Positions 22,713 to 29,685 of a stretch of DNA of 29,685 nt are shown one piece after another. Each line of letters opens with the position of its first letter. Within the stretch, counting starts at the first letter, position 1. The notes below the pieces were generated by a model. It made no database searches. It saw nothing but the letters and a program-made list of their open reading frames with translations, and was not told the DNA's origin. This stretch comes from an uncultured Ruminococcus sp. (GTDB lineage: Bacteria > Bacillota > Clostridia > Oscillospirales > Ruminococcaceae), in assembly GCA_910577575.1 (NCBI GenBank), contig CAJTOG010000018.1, forward strand, positions 1 to 29,685, given 5' to 3'. Both the position numbers and the translations under genes were made by a program.

Positions 22713-22815
22713 AGGAAAAACAAATAAACAAGAAAAAACACATCTTTCAGCGTTTGAATATTTCTGAAAAAGAATGGCTGTCAGTGAATTTTATTCTCTG
22801 ACAGCTGTTTTTTTA
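22713..22815 (+). ncRNA. Candidate small RNA upstream of a convergent gene
   Basis: Between spoIIID and the next gene (22415-22818, about 400 bases) no protein gene is convincing. The promoter at 22678-22706 should start a transcript near 22713 that ends at the hairpin 22783-22809. Its first 40 bases are A-rich and unpaired (AAACAAATAAACAAGAAAAA). A small stem TTTCAG/CTGAAA follows at about 22745-22770. The remainder of the interval (22435-22677) is AT-rich and holds a GCACCGGTGC palindrome at about 22492, with nothing else I can name. The RNA could alternatively be the untranslated tail of a read-through or an antisense regulator of the converging gene. Confidence 0.45.
22783..22815. terminator. 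Terminator between the small RNA and the convergent gene
   Basis: GCTGTCAG (22784-22791) pairs with CTGACAGC (near 22798-22807), followed by GTTTTTTT on the plus strand; on the minus strand CATTCTTTTTC follows. It serves the plus-strand transcript and probably the converging gene too. Confidence 0.8.
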
Positions 22816-22818
22816 TTA

Positions 22819-23500
22819 TTATTTTGATTTTTTTCTTGATTTTATTGCGGTCAGGATTGAAATAACCGAAATGAAAAATATAACAGAAGGAGTATTGACT
22901 CCTGTTGATGATGAATCAGAAATAGATTTTTTATTAATCCAGGATGATATATTTACAGTTGTTTCAGTTGATATTTCAGAAGTAACTGCGTCAGGGTTTA
23001 TTTCATATAAAACAGGAATTTTTAGAAAATTTGTATCAGAAGTCGTTGTTTGTGCTGATATGTTTGTTAAAGGAGTTATTTCAATTTCTTTCGTTGTTGT
23101 TCCGGTTGTTGTCAGTATAATCGGAGCAGGTCCCAAAGTAAAAGAAGGAATACTATCTATCTGGACTGGTTTGGAGAAGTTTTCAGCCGTCTGAATTTCA
23201 GAATCTGTTTTCATAAGCTGTAGTTGCATAGTATTCGTTTTGATTTGAAGGGGTAAGTGCGGATGGTATATTTTCACTGGCATACTGTTCAATGATTATA
23301 TCAAGTTTGTGCTGTTGTTCGGGCATACCGCCGGAAGTTTCAGTAATAATAGAAGATAATTCTGCAACTTTTTCATAGTCAATGTCTTCATATGGTTTAT
23401 TCATTTCCCTGTCAAGTTCTTCACTTAGTTCTTTAATCATATCATTTTCTGAATTATCGTCATTTATCAGTCTGTCAATAAGATTATCATCGTTTTTCAT
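22819..23500 (-). pseudogene. Two-frame gene for a C-terminally anchored protein (likely frameshifted)
   Basis: Frame 1 (23500-23198, 100 aa, ATG 23500 behind AAGGAGTG) encodes an acidic N-terminal domain starting MKNDDNLIDRLINDDNSEND. Frame 2 (open to 22819) continues with a Pro/Thr-rich stretch, a C-terminal membrane helix (VIFFISVISILTAI) and KSRKKSK. The frames overlap; losing one A from the AAAA run at 23208-23211 (T run on the plus strand) would join them into one 226-aa protein reading NEYYATTAYETDSEIQTAEN. The second frame has no ribosome site of its own. The Thr-rich linker, STG motif, hydrophobic segment and basic tail recall a surface anchor, yet no signal peptide is seen at the N-terminus, so the topology is unclear. 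Confidence 0.6.
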
Positions 23501-23646
23501 AATTATCACTCCTTAATTTTCCGGCAATCTGTGTTGTCCATAATTTAAGTAACCTCCTTTGACATTTATTTATTAATCATATCATTAATAAAGACGTTTG
23601 TAAAATAAGTTTTTCTCGTCAGATTCAACAATTTTTTGAAAATCTA

Positions 23647-23675
23647 TTGAAAAATAAGAAAAATGCTGTTATAAT
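23647..23675 (+). promoter_or_regulatory. Promoter of the broken zinc-ribbon gene
   Basis: TTGAAA (23647-23652), 17-base spacer, TATAAT (23670-23675); the gene starts 40 bases further on. Confidence 0.75.
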
Positions 23676-23715
23676 AAATTACGAAAATAAAAAGTTCGAA
23701 ATTGGGGTGAAAAGT

Positions 23716-24194
23716 ATGGATAAAATACTTCCGACAAACGGAAGTTGTCCTTACTGCGGGAAGAAATTTCATGATTACAATGCTTCAAGCACTGATTTTG
23801 GTTCGCCGATAAGAAAATGCAGATACTGTTAGAAAGAATATCTTGATTGCAGATATCATGAAATTACTGTAGAAGGCTGGAATGAATCTTCATTAGATAT
23901 CAGCAGAAGCCTGAAAGTTATTGCAATTGGTCTTGTTATTTTTTTGTTGCAGGAGGTCTTACAGCATATACAATATATTTTAAGAACTATTATATGACAA
24001 AAGGTGTGCTTTCGGCGTTTTGCAGAGCTTTGATTGTTATTGTTGGTATTGTGGATGCTGTAAGGATAAAAACCGGAGCGAAGCAGAAAAGTTTGGAGCT
24101 TAAAAGGGCAGAATCTGAAAAAAGGCTCAGTAATCTGGTATATGCATATCAACTTTCAGAGCTTGGCTATAAAATACCTGAAAAGTATTTGTAA
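23716..24194 (+). pseudogene. Zinc-ribbon membrane protein gene with nonsense and frameshift lesions
   Basis: ATG 23716 follows GGGGTG. The N-terminus has a zinc ribbon (CPYCGKKFHDYN, then CRYC), but codon 39 is TAG (23830-23832). Beyond it the frame goes on as KEYLDCRYHEITVEGWNES and a hydrophobic helix, until the T7 run at 23939-23945. Adding one T there restores the frame (VIFFVAGGLTAYTIYFKNYY), followed by a second helix, a Lys/Glu-rich helix and the end AYQLSELGYKIPEKYL at 24194. The repaired protein has 159 aa. I recall intact relatives in Ruminococcus that start with the same zinc ribbon and end in a similar GYxxPxKYL tail. Two lesions in one gene argue for real decay. Confidence 0.75.
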
Positions 24195-24234
24195 AAGATA
24201 ATGTAAAAAGACAATTTATGAAAGGAATTGAAAA

Positions 24235-24711
24235 ATGGAAAAACTGATAAAAGCCTGTGTGGGGGTTCTTCCCAAAAAATTGCAGGACATATATTATAAG
24301 CATGAAGAAAAATGGATGTATCTTCTTTTTGGCGGACTTACAACGGTTGTATCAATGGCGACAAAACTGTTATTGTTTGCATTGGTTCCGGGTGAACCAA
24401 AGTGGGAGAGTACAGCAGGCGTTTATTTTTCATGGATATGTGCTGTTACTTTTGCATTTTTCACCAACAAGAAATATGTATTCAAGAATGAGACAAAAAC
24501 GTCTCAGGAGTTTTGGAAAGTATTTTTTTCTTTTTATGGAGCAAGGCTTGCAACTCTCGCTATGGAATGGGTCATATTCCTTGTGTGCTGTGACTGGCTC
24601 GGAATAAGTAAACTGCTTATTACTCTGTTAAGTCAGGTAGCAATTTTTGTTGCAAATTATGTTATCAGCAAGATTTTTGTATTTAAGGATAATAAAAAAA
24701 CCAATGAGTAA
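24235..24711 (+). CDS. GtrA family membrane protein
   Basis: 158 aa with four membrane helices (about 28-48, 58-76, 97-117, 124-146). It matches GtrA: YLLFGGLTTVVSMATKLLLF at the start of the domain, TFAFFTNKKYVFKN in the middle and the C-terminal NYVISKIFVFKD. GtrA proteins take part in moving lipid-linked sugars across the membrane for wall polysaccharide or O-antigen modification. AAAGGA precedes ATG 24235 by 8 bases. The stop overlaps the start of the dihydrouridine synthase gene by 8 bases, though a functional link is not obvious. Confidence 0.9.
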   Translation: MEKLIKACVGVLPKKLQDIYYKHEEKWMYLLFGGLTTVVSMATKLLLFALVPGEPKWESTAGVYFSWICAVTFAFFTNKKYVFKNETKTSQEFWKVFFSFYGARLATLAMEWVIFLVCCDWLGISKLLITLLSQVAIFVANYVISKIFVFKDNKKTNE

Positions 24712-25720
24712 TACAATAAAAATAGGAAATGTAATTCTGGATAAAACAGCAGCTCTTGCACCTATGGCAGGGGTTGCGGACAGGGCATACCGTCTGATGT
24801 GTAAAAAGTATGGTTCAGCTTATTCAGTAAGTGAAATGGTATCGGCAAAGGGAATCTGTTACAGTGATAAAAAAACAGCGGAACTTTGTACGGTTACAGA
24901 TGACGAAAGACCTATGGCGGTACAGCTTTTCGGGAGTGAGCCTGATTTTATGGCGGAGGCTGTAAAAATAGTTCTGGAGTATAAGCCTGATATTATTGAT
25001 ATAAATATGGGTTGTCCCGTGCCTAAAGTAGTAAATACCGGAGCAGGTTCTGCACTTATGAAAAACATAAGTCTTGCATCTGAAATTACAGAATCAGCAG
25101 TAAAGGCAGCTGGAAAAGTTCCTGTTACCATAAAAATCAGGAGCGGCTGGAGTGCTGACAGTATAAATGCAGTTGAAATGGCAAAGGCTCTTGAGTCTTC
25201 GGGGGCTGCGGCAATAGCAGTACATGGCAGAACACGTGACCGATTTTACAGTGGTATGGCTGACCTTAATATAATTAAATCAGTTAAAAAGGCTGTGCGG
25301 ATTCCTGTTATAGGTAACGGAGATATTACAGATGCTAATTCATGTATTAATATGTATAGTGAAACAGACTGCGACCTTGTGATGATTGGAAGGGGAAGCT
25401 ATGGAAATCCGTTTATTTTCAAGGAAATTGAATCGGCACTCACTGGTAAACCGTATGTTCCGCCATCTGTTGAAGAAAAGATGCATGTTATGCTGGAGCA
25501 TATACGCATGATTATTGAAATGAGTCAGAAATCTGAAGAGCTTGCTGTTCATGAAGCACGTAAGCACGCTGCATGGTATATGAACGGTTATTACGGTTCT
25601 GCAAAATTCAGAGCAAAATGTTATCAGCTTGCTTCATATGCGGAAGCTGAATTGCTTGCTGAGGATTTTATAAATTTACAGAACAGCATATTCCACAATA
25701 ATTTCAAGAAAAATTCGTGA
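24704..25720 (+). CDS. dusB: tRNA-dihydrouridine synthase (DusB type)
   Basis: 338 aa FMN enzyme that reduces uridines in the tRNA D-loop with NADPH. TIM barrel (about 10-240): LAPMAGVADRAYR (18-30), catalytic Cys104 in INMGCPVPKV, IKIRSGW, AVHGRTRDRFYSG (FMN/tRNA contacts), VIGNGDI and MIGRGSYGNPFIF. C-terminal helical tRNA-binding domain at about 250-330 (HEARKHAAWYMNG). The start is ATG 24704, inside the end of the GtrA gene; the Dus family starts near here, and the longer frame to 24647 is only the GtrA gene in another phase. The ribosome site is weak (AAGGAT), so coupling with GtrA translation is likely. Confidence 0.93.
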   Translation: MSNTIKIGNVILDKTAALAPMAGVADRAYRLMCKKYGSAYSVSEMVSAKGICYSDKKTAELCTVTDDERPMAVQLFGSEPDFMAEAVKIVLEYKPDIIDINMGCPVPKVVNTGAGSALMKNISLASEITESAVKAAGKVPVTIKIRSGWSADSINAVEMAKALESSGAAAIAVHGRTRDRFYSGMADLNIIKSVKKAVRIPVIGNGDITDANSCINMYSETDCDLVMIGRGSYGNPFIFKEIESALTGKPYVPPSVEEKMHVMLEHIRMIIEMSQKSEELAVHEARKHAAWYMNGYYGSAKFRAKCYQLASYAEAELLAEDFINLQNSIFHNNFKKNS

Positions 25721-25816
25721 ATGTTGCTGTGTAAAGAGAAAATGGCAGAATACAGCCGATTTTTATAATTATATAAATAACATATATGACAATATGGGAA
25801 AAAATCATATTAACAA

Positions 25817-25845
25817 TTGCAAAAACTGAAAAAATGTGGTATAAT
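25817..25845 (+). promoter_or_regulatory. Promoter of the CapA-like gene
   Basis: TTGCAA (25817-25822), 17-base spacer, TATAAT (25840-25845) with TGG before it (extended -10). Confidence 0.85.
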
Positions 25846-25894
25846 ATTTAATAGATTATAAAAACAAGGACTTTTAGTAAGGAGACTTTAATAA

Positions 25895-27187
25895 ATGAAA
25901 CTCAGAAAAGGACGTGCCACTGCTTGTCTTGCGGTACTTGCAGTACTTGTTATTTCAGGTGTAAGCTGTGCAACAAAAGCTGTCGGCAATGTATTGGATT
26001 CAGATAATGCCGGAAATGGTTCATCGGATAATAATCAACAGCCTGATATTTCTTCAGCCGGTGAAAGTACAACTGTGGAAACAACTACTGAACCTATTCA
26101 GGAAGATAAAAGGGTGCACGTAATAGCTGCCGGTGATAACTTGATTCATTATTCAGTTTTTAAAAATGCGGAAAGACTTGCCGGTGAAGGTGAAAACTAT
26201 GATTTCAAGCCGATTTATGAAAATGTCAAATATCTTATTGAAGATGCTGATGTTGCAGTTCTTAATCAGGAAACTATCATAAGTGAAAGCAACCCTGTAA
26301 GAGGTGCGGACGGTGGTGCATTGCTGTTCAATTCTCCGCCGGAAGTTGCTGACGCAGTCATTGATTTGGGATTTGATGTTTTTACTATGGCGAATAATCA
26401 TCTTCTTGATTTCGGTGCGTCTGCACTTGAGGAATCAATAAATTTCTGGAATGAAAAGGCAGAAACTTATGACCTGACTATCCTTGGTGCTTATCTTAAT
26501 GAAGAGGATTCGGAAAATATCCGTGTGCGTGAGGTAAACGGAGTAAAGATTGCTTTTCTTGCCTATGCAGAACATATAAACGGATTTGAATTTCCGTATG
26601 ATTCACCTTTAAGGGTAATCATGAATTATGAGGAAGATATTATTGAACGTCAGATTAAGGAAGCCAAAGAAATTGCGGATGCCGTTATAGTTTCTGCTCA
26701 TTGGGGTGTTGAGGATACTCATGTTGTTTCCGATGACAGAATTGAACTGGCAAATAAAATGGTTAATTGGGGTGCTGATGTAATTCTCGGAGGTCATACT
26801 CATACGGCTGAAACTATGGAATGGATTGAACGTGACGACGGCACAAGAGGTTTTGTTTATTATTCAATGGGAAATTTTATCTGTTGTCAGACTGATAACT
26901 TCAATCTTATCGGTGAAATGCCGGATTTCGATATTGTCGTTGACGGTGCAACAGGTGAAGTCCGTCTTGAAGATGTTGGCTGTATTCCTAATATAATTCA
27001 TTATGAAGCAGGCGATTATTCCAATCTCGGAGTTTATCCTTACAGCAAATATACTCCCGAGCTTGCGGCGGTTCATGGTATACCGTATGCTGTTCCGGCA
27101 GGCACTTATACAACATTCAGCTGGGATATTTTAAATGATATAATTAATGAGAATATTCCTGAAGAATTTAGGAAGTTGGATAAATAA
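25895..27187 (+). CDS. CapA family protein (PGA_cap, metallophosphoesterase fold)
   Basis: 430 aa, exported, probably a lipoprotein: a hydrophobic N-terminus (about 8-24) ends at SGVSC with Cys25, and a Ser/Thr/Asn-rich spacer follows to about residue 70. The CapA domain (about 74-390) has the family's metal-site motifs: AAGDNLIH (78-85), LNQET (123-127), MANNHLLD (165-172), SAHWG (267-271) and GGHTHT (299-304), then YYSMGNFI. In Bacillus anthracis CapA takes part in poly-gamma-glutamate capsule export, but most clostridial members stand outside a cap operon, as here, and their substrate is unknown. AAGGAG stands before ATG 25895. Monocistronic. Confidence 0.88.
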   Translation: MKLRKGRATACLAVLAVLVISGVSCATKAVGNVLDSDNAGNGSSDNNQQPDISSAGESTTVETTTEPIQEDKRVHVIAAGDNLIHYSVFKNAERLAGEGENYDFKPIYENVKYLIEDADVAVLNQETIISESNPVRGADGGALLFNSPPEVADAVIDLGFDVFTMANNHLLDFGASALEESINFWNEKAETYDLTILGAYLNEEDSENIRVREVNGVKIAFLAYAEHINGFEFPYDSPLRVIMNYEEDIIERQIKEAKEIADAVIVSAHWGVEDTHVVSDDRIELANKMVNWGADVILGGHTHTAETMEWIERDDGTRGFVYYSMGNFICCQTDNFNLIGEMPDFDIVVDGATGEVRLEDVGCIPNIIHYEAGDYSNLGVYPYSKYTPELAAVHGIPYAVPAGTYTTFSWDILNDIINENIPEEFRKLDK

Positions 27188-27212
27188 GTTGACAAATTCA
27201 TAATTAAATAAT

Positions 27213-27283
27213 ATACAGGCTTGAATTATTAATTTACAATAGTACAGGTATTGTGCAAAGTGTTCAAAAAACAAGCCTGTTGT
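27213..27283 (+). other. Branched inverted repeat after the CapA-like gene
   Basis: ACAGGCTTG (27215-27223) and CAAGCCTGT (27272-27280) enclose 48 bases that hold a second hairpin, ACAATA (27236-27241) with TATTGT (27249-27254). The tail TGTATATAT is not a good U tract. It may be an unusual terminator or a folded RNA element in the 386-base gap before scaC. Confidence 0.45.
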
Positions 27284-27315
27284 ATATATAAAACACCAAA
27301 AAAAATATAAAACTA

Positions 27316-27344
27316 TTTACTTTTCTGATAAGTTGTTATATAAT
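27316..27344 (+). promoter_or_regulatory. Promoter of the scaC leader
   Basis: TTTACT (27316-27321), 17-base spacer, TATAAT (27339-27344). The transcript would start near 27351, over 220 bases before the scaC start. A further TATAAT at 27511-27516 has no fitting -35 box. Confidence 0.65.
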
Positions 27345-27350
27345 AAAATC

Positions 27351-27560
27351 ATGAATAAATGTAAAGCTTGGGATTGTAAATCTCATCACGGCAGTGTGAT
27401 GCGTCTTATGATGAAACCACTGCAATGCGGAAAATATTTTTAACCGTATTAATCCGTTTGTTCATGTAAGTTTCATGATTTTGCGGCGGTGCTGCAAAGA
27501 AGAGACACGATATAATTAAAGGGGCAAATGTTCCTTTATTATATAACCATTAATAGAAGA
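27351..27560 (+). promoter_or_regulatory. Long structured 5' leader of scaC
   Basis: Between the promoter and the ribosome site are several local stems: CATCAC (27384-27389) with GTGATG (27396-27401); alternatively the overlapping GCAGTG with CACTGC downstream at about 27418-27423; TTGCGGC (27481-27487) with GCTGCAA (27491-27497). The first two are mutually exclusive, which is a feature of switching leaders. No known riboswitch class is recognised. Confidence 0.4.
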
Positions 27561-27573
27561 AGGAGGAAAAAAC

Positions 27574-28422
27574 ATGAAGACAAAAAAGATAGTCATCGGA
27601 GCTGTGGCAGCAGCTATGCTTTCACTTTCAGTATGCTCGCTCGCACCTGCTTTTGCAGCTGACGAAACAGTGCAGGTATCCGTTAGCAATACATCAGCAG
27701 AGGCAGGAGGTAGTTTTACAGTCGATGTTTCTGTTTCTGATATTCCTGATACAGGACTTCAGGGCTGTCAGTTCTCTCTTGAGTTCGACAGCAGCGTTAT
27801 TTCAGTAACTTCCGTTAAGGCAGGCGCTCTTACAGAAAACGGCACAACCTCAGCAGATCCATCATCAATACTTCCAAATTTCAATAATTATGTGGATAAT
27901 GCAAAGGGCTTTGTAAGCATTATGTGGTCAACATCACTTGATGAACCTACATACTGGCTCAAAGGAGAAGGCGTACTGTTCACAGTTACAGGTACTGTTG
28001 CAGAAGGAACAAAGGATGGAACAAAATCCGAAATAAAAATCGTTCCTACTGGACGCAATGTTACATCATCTTCAGAAATTATTAATGAAGAAGTTGACTG
28101 TGGTTATGTTAAAAACGGTGAAAAAGTAAAATATGATGTTAAGCTTGTTAACGGAATTGTTACTGTAGGCAATGAAAAACCTACTGAAACTACTATAAGC
28201 ACATCTGGTAGTGATAAGTACCTCAAGGGTGATGCAAATGTTGACGGACGTTTAACAATTGCTGATGCAACTGCTATTGTCCAGCATCTTGGAAATCAGG
28301 ATGAATATGGTCTTTCAGAGCAGGGCTTGATTAATGCTGACTGTGACGGAGATCCAGGTGTTACCGGTGCTGATGCAAACCGCATTCAAATGTGGGAAGC
28401 AGGTCTGATTCCGGAGGTTTAA
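27574..28422 (+). CDS. scaC: Adaptor scaffoldin: cohesin plus dockerin (ScaC-like)
   Basis: 282 aa secreted cellulosome component. Signal peptide about 1-28 (SLAPAFA, then ADETVQ). One cohesin (about 31-197), with VQVSVSNTSAEAGGSFTVDV at its start, CQFSLEFDSSVISVTSVKAG and the closing IVTVGN strand. A short Thr/Ser linker (202-214) leads to a dockerin (217-279) with two calcium loops, GDANVDGRLTIADATAIVQH and NADCDGDPGVTGADANRIQM. In R. flavefaciens, ScaC binds by its dockerin to ScaA and offers a cohesin of different specificity, widening the enzyme set. The size, domain order and place in front of a putative scaA match. AAGGAGG precedes ATG 27574. Confidence 0.88.
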   Translation: MKTKKIVIGAVAAAMLSLSVCSLAPAFAADETVQVSVSNTSAEAGGSFTVDVSVSDIPDTGLQGCQFSLEFDSSVISVTSVKAGALTENGTTSADPSSILPNFNNYVDNAKGFVSIMWSTSLDEPTYWLKGEGVLFTVTGTVAEGTKDGTKSEIKIVPTGRNVTSSSEIINEEVDCGYVKNGEKVKYDVKLVNGIVTVGNEKPTETTISTSGSDKYLKGDANVDGRLTIADATAIVQHLGNQDEYGLSEQGLINADCDGDPGVTGADANRIQMWEAGLIPEV

Positions 28423-28531
28423 ACTGATTCCGATTTAAGATTATCTGATTTGTCCCCCTTACAAAGGAATACAAACCCACAATTTATAAGTTATTAAAGG
28501 TCTGAAAACCTAAAGAAAGGAATTATTACAA

Positions 28532-29685
28532 ATGAAGAAACTTATTTCTGCAGCTTCTGCATTGGCTATGGCTGCATCAATGGTAGGCACAGCTGTTCCG
28601 TTCGCAACAGGCGCTGCTGATTCAACTAAGGGCTTCGAACTCAGAGCTTTTGAAAGCAGAGCTGGCGAAGCTGTAAGCACAACAATCTCAGCTGATGAAA
28701 TTGCTGCTGGTGATGTTACTATTCCGATTGGTGTTTATCTTTTAGAAAACACAGCTGACTGTGAGTCAATCAAGGCTGAGTGGACAGTAAATTCCGAAGA
28801 TGGCGATGCTTCAAACACTTATGTTACTTTTAGCGGTGTTCAGCATGCTACTGATTACTATGATACTGAAAGAGAAGTTACACTTGCAAGCGGAAAGAGC
28901 GCTGTAACAAAGCGTTATGTTCCTTTTGCTGGTGCAGTTAAAGGTGGTAAATTAACTCTTACAGCAGGTGAAAATATGTTTTCAACTGCTGCTAAACAGG
29001 ATTCTTCCAATTGTCCTAATGCATGGGGTTCAGTAATGTGGACACCGGTAAGCGGTCAGGATTATGCATGGAGCGGTGCAACATCTGATGAATATCCTAT
29101 GTTTGTTTTCGAAGCAAAATTTGCTAAGGGTACTCCTGCTGGTACATATACAATTGATTTTGTTGACATTATTAAGGATCCAAAGTTCCCTGATAACAGA
29201 TCTTCAATGATTGAATCACCTGCTGGTAAGATGACAAGTGCAAAAAATAACCTTACATTTAAGGGTATTGAAATTAAAATTGGTGACGGCGGAGAAGCTC
29301 CAAGTACAACAACCACGACAGCATCATCTGCTACAAAACCAACAACAACAACAGTATCAAGCACTAATGACCCGGGTGAAGTAACATTTGTAACAATTGA
29401 TGATTTTATAATTAATGTTCCTGATATAGAACTTGAGCCGGGCGAATCAAAGGAAGTTTCATTCACAGTAGAAAACCCTGGAAAACATAAAGCTGCAACA
29501 TTATCTGCATTTCTTGCTAAGATTACAGATGGAGTAACAATAGCACTTAATGAAGAAGATAATCCGTTCTGTGAAGCTGTACCGGGTGATAAGGAATGGA
29601 TTCACAGTGGTATAGTTGAAAGATGCGATGCAACAGAGAGCGGAACTAAGCATCCTCAGGATGTAGCAGATGGAAATATCATAAG
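28532..29685 (+). CDS. Secreted scaffoldin-like protein, putative ScaA (5' part)
   Basis: 384 codons, open to the window edge. Signal peptide about 1-28 (ATGAAD cleavage region). First module about 33-252: a beta-rich domain that begins KGFELRAFESRAGEAVSTTI and ends GTYTIDFVDIIKD and NLTFKGIEIKIGD, resembling the cohesin sandwich edge strands but with a diverged core. Thr/Ser linker 257-279 (TTTTTASSATKPTTTT). A second beta-rich module starts at about 284 (VTIDDFIINVPDIELEPGES). The gene follows scaC by 109 bases without a terminator, AAAGGA lies about 10 bases before ATG 28532, and the gene order matches scaC-scaA. No textbook cohesin can be confirmed in the visible part, so ScaA is inferred largely from position. 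Confidence 0.7.
   Translation, partial: MKKLISAASALAMAASMVGTAVPFATGAADSTKGFELRAFESRAGEAVSTTISADEIAAGDVTIPIGVYLLENTADCESIKAEWTVNSEDGDASNTYVTFSGVQHATDYYDTEREVTLASGKSAVTKRYVPFAGAVKGGKLTLTAGENMFSTAAKQDSSNCPNAWGSVMWTPVSGQDYAWSGATSDEYPMFVFEAKFAKGTPAGTYTIDFVDIIKDPKFPDNRSSMIESPAGKMTSAKNNLTFKGIEIKIGDGGEAPSTTTTTASSATKPTTTTVSSTNDPGEVTFVTIDDFIINVPDIELEPGESKEVSFTVENPGKHKAATLSAFLAKITDGVTIALNEEDNPFCEAVPGDKEWIHSGIVERCDATESGTKHPQDVADGNII

Noticed and set aside
29062..29466. Minus-strand frame of 134 codons
   Set aside because: It is antisense to the scaffoldin-like gene; the plus frame has signal peptide, linker and modules.
1..29685. CRISPR arrays, insertion sequences, prophage or tRNA genes
   Set aside because: No regularly spaced repeats, transposase or integrase-like proteins, or cloverleaf-like sequences were seen.

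Overview
The window is an AT-rich chromosomal stretch from a cellulosome-producing Firmicute, most likely a Ruminococcus of the R. flavefaciens / R. champanellensis group. Three things point there: a GH5 enzyme carrying a Ruminococcus-type dockerin, a small cohesin-dockerin protein that looks like the adaptor scaffoldin ScaC, and directly after it the start of a larger secreted protein where scaA sits in the known scaC-scaA-scaB-cttA-scaE cluster. Strong TTGnnn-17-TATAAT promoters, classic Shine-Dalgarno sites and U-tailed hairpins are visible between almost all genes.

Layout. 1-209: the 3' end of a 5S rRNA, its terminator and a 42-bp perfect palindrome that separates it from the next, convergent gene. 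210-2273 (-): a beta-helix carbohydrate-binding lipoprotein. 2443-4418 (+): an OmpR/PhoR-like two-component pair. 4454-6613 (-): a large membrane-anchored protein of unknown function. 6910-8650 (+): DUF1836 regulator, small Gly-rich membrane protein and SPFH/prohibitin protein, followed by a gene-free stretch that appears to encode a small RNA. 9073-11223 (-): PdaA-like deacetylase, a small protein with an XRE regulator, IreB and a DUF1540 protein. 11354-12434 (+): DUF421-DUF4363 pair. 12569-13465 (-): HTH plus DUF2975 pair. 13711-15594 (-): dockerin-bearing GH5 cellulase. 15705-16372 (-): membrane protein plus HTH regulator with a clear auto-operator. 16500-17639 (+): CorA-like channel behind a leader containing a 29-codon upstream ORF and an RNA hairpin. 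17649-18680 (+): small genes, the first broken by a 7-bp tandem duplication. 18780-21758 (+): a gerA-type germination operon with a short third gene. 21872-22414 (+): Cys-rich small protein and SpoIIID. 22415-24194: a candidate small RNA and two genes interrupted by small lesions. 24235-25720 (+): GtrA and a tRNA-dihydrouridine synthase. 25895-27187 (+): CapA-like lipoprotein. 27574-end (+): scaC and the start of a putative scaA behind a long structured leader.

How it fits together. The GH5 dockerin and the ScaC dockerin are close relatives of each other (same calcium-loop and helix residues), so the enzyme and the adaptor probably plug into the same cohesins, expected to lie in ScaA. The GerA operon and SpoIIID say that the organism keeps sporulation and germination genes close to its cellulosome locus. 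The most interesting unexplained elements are the orphan RNA at about 8737-8857, a second candidate RNA at about 22713-22815, the CorA leader, the scaC leader, and a run of three small genes broken by minor indels.
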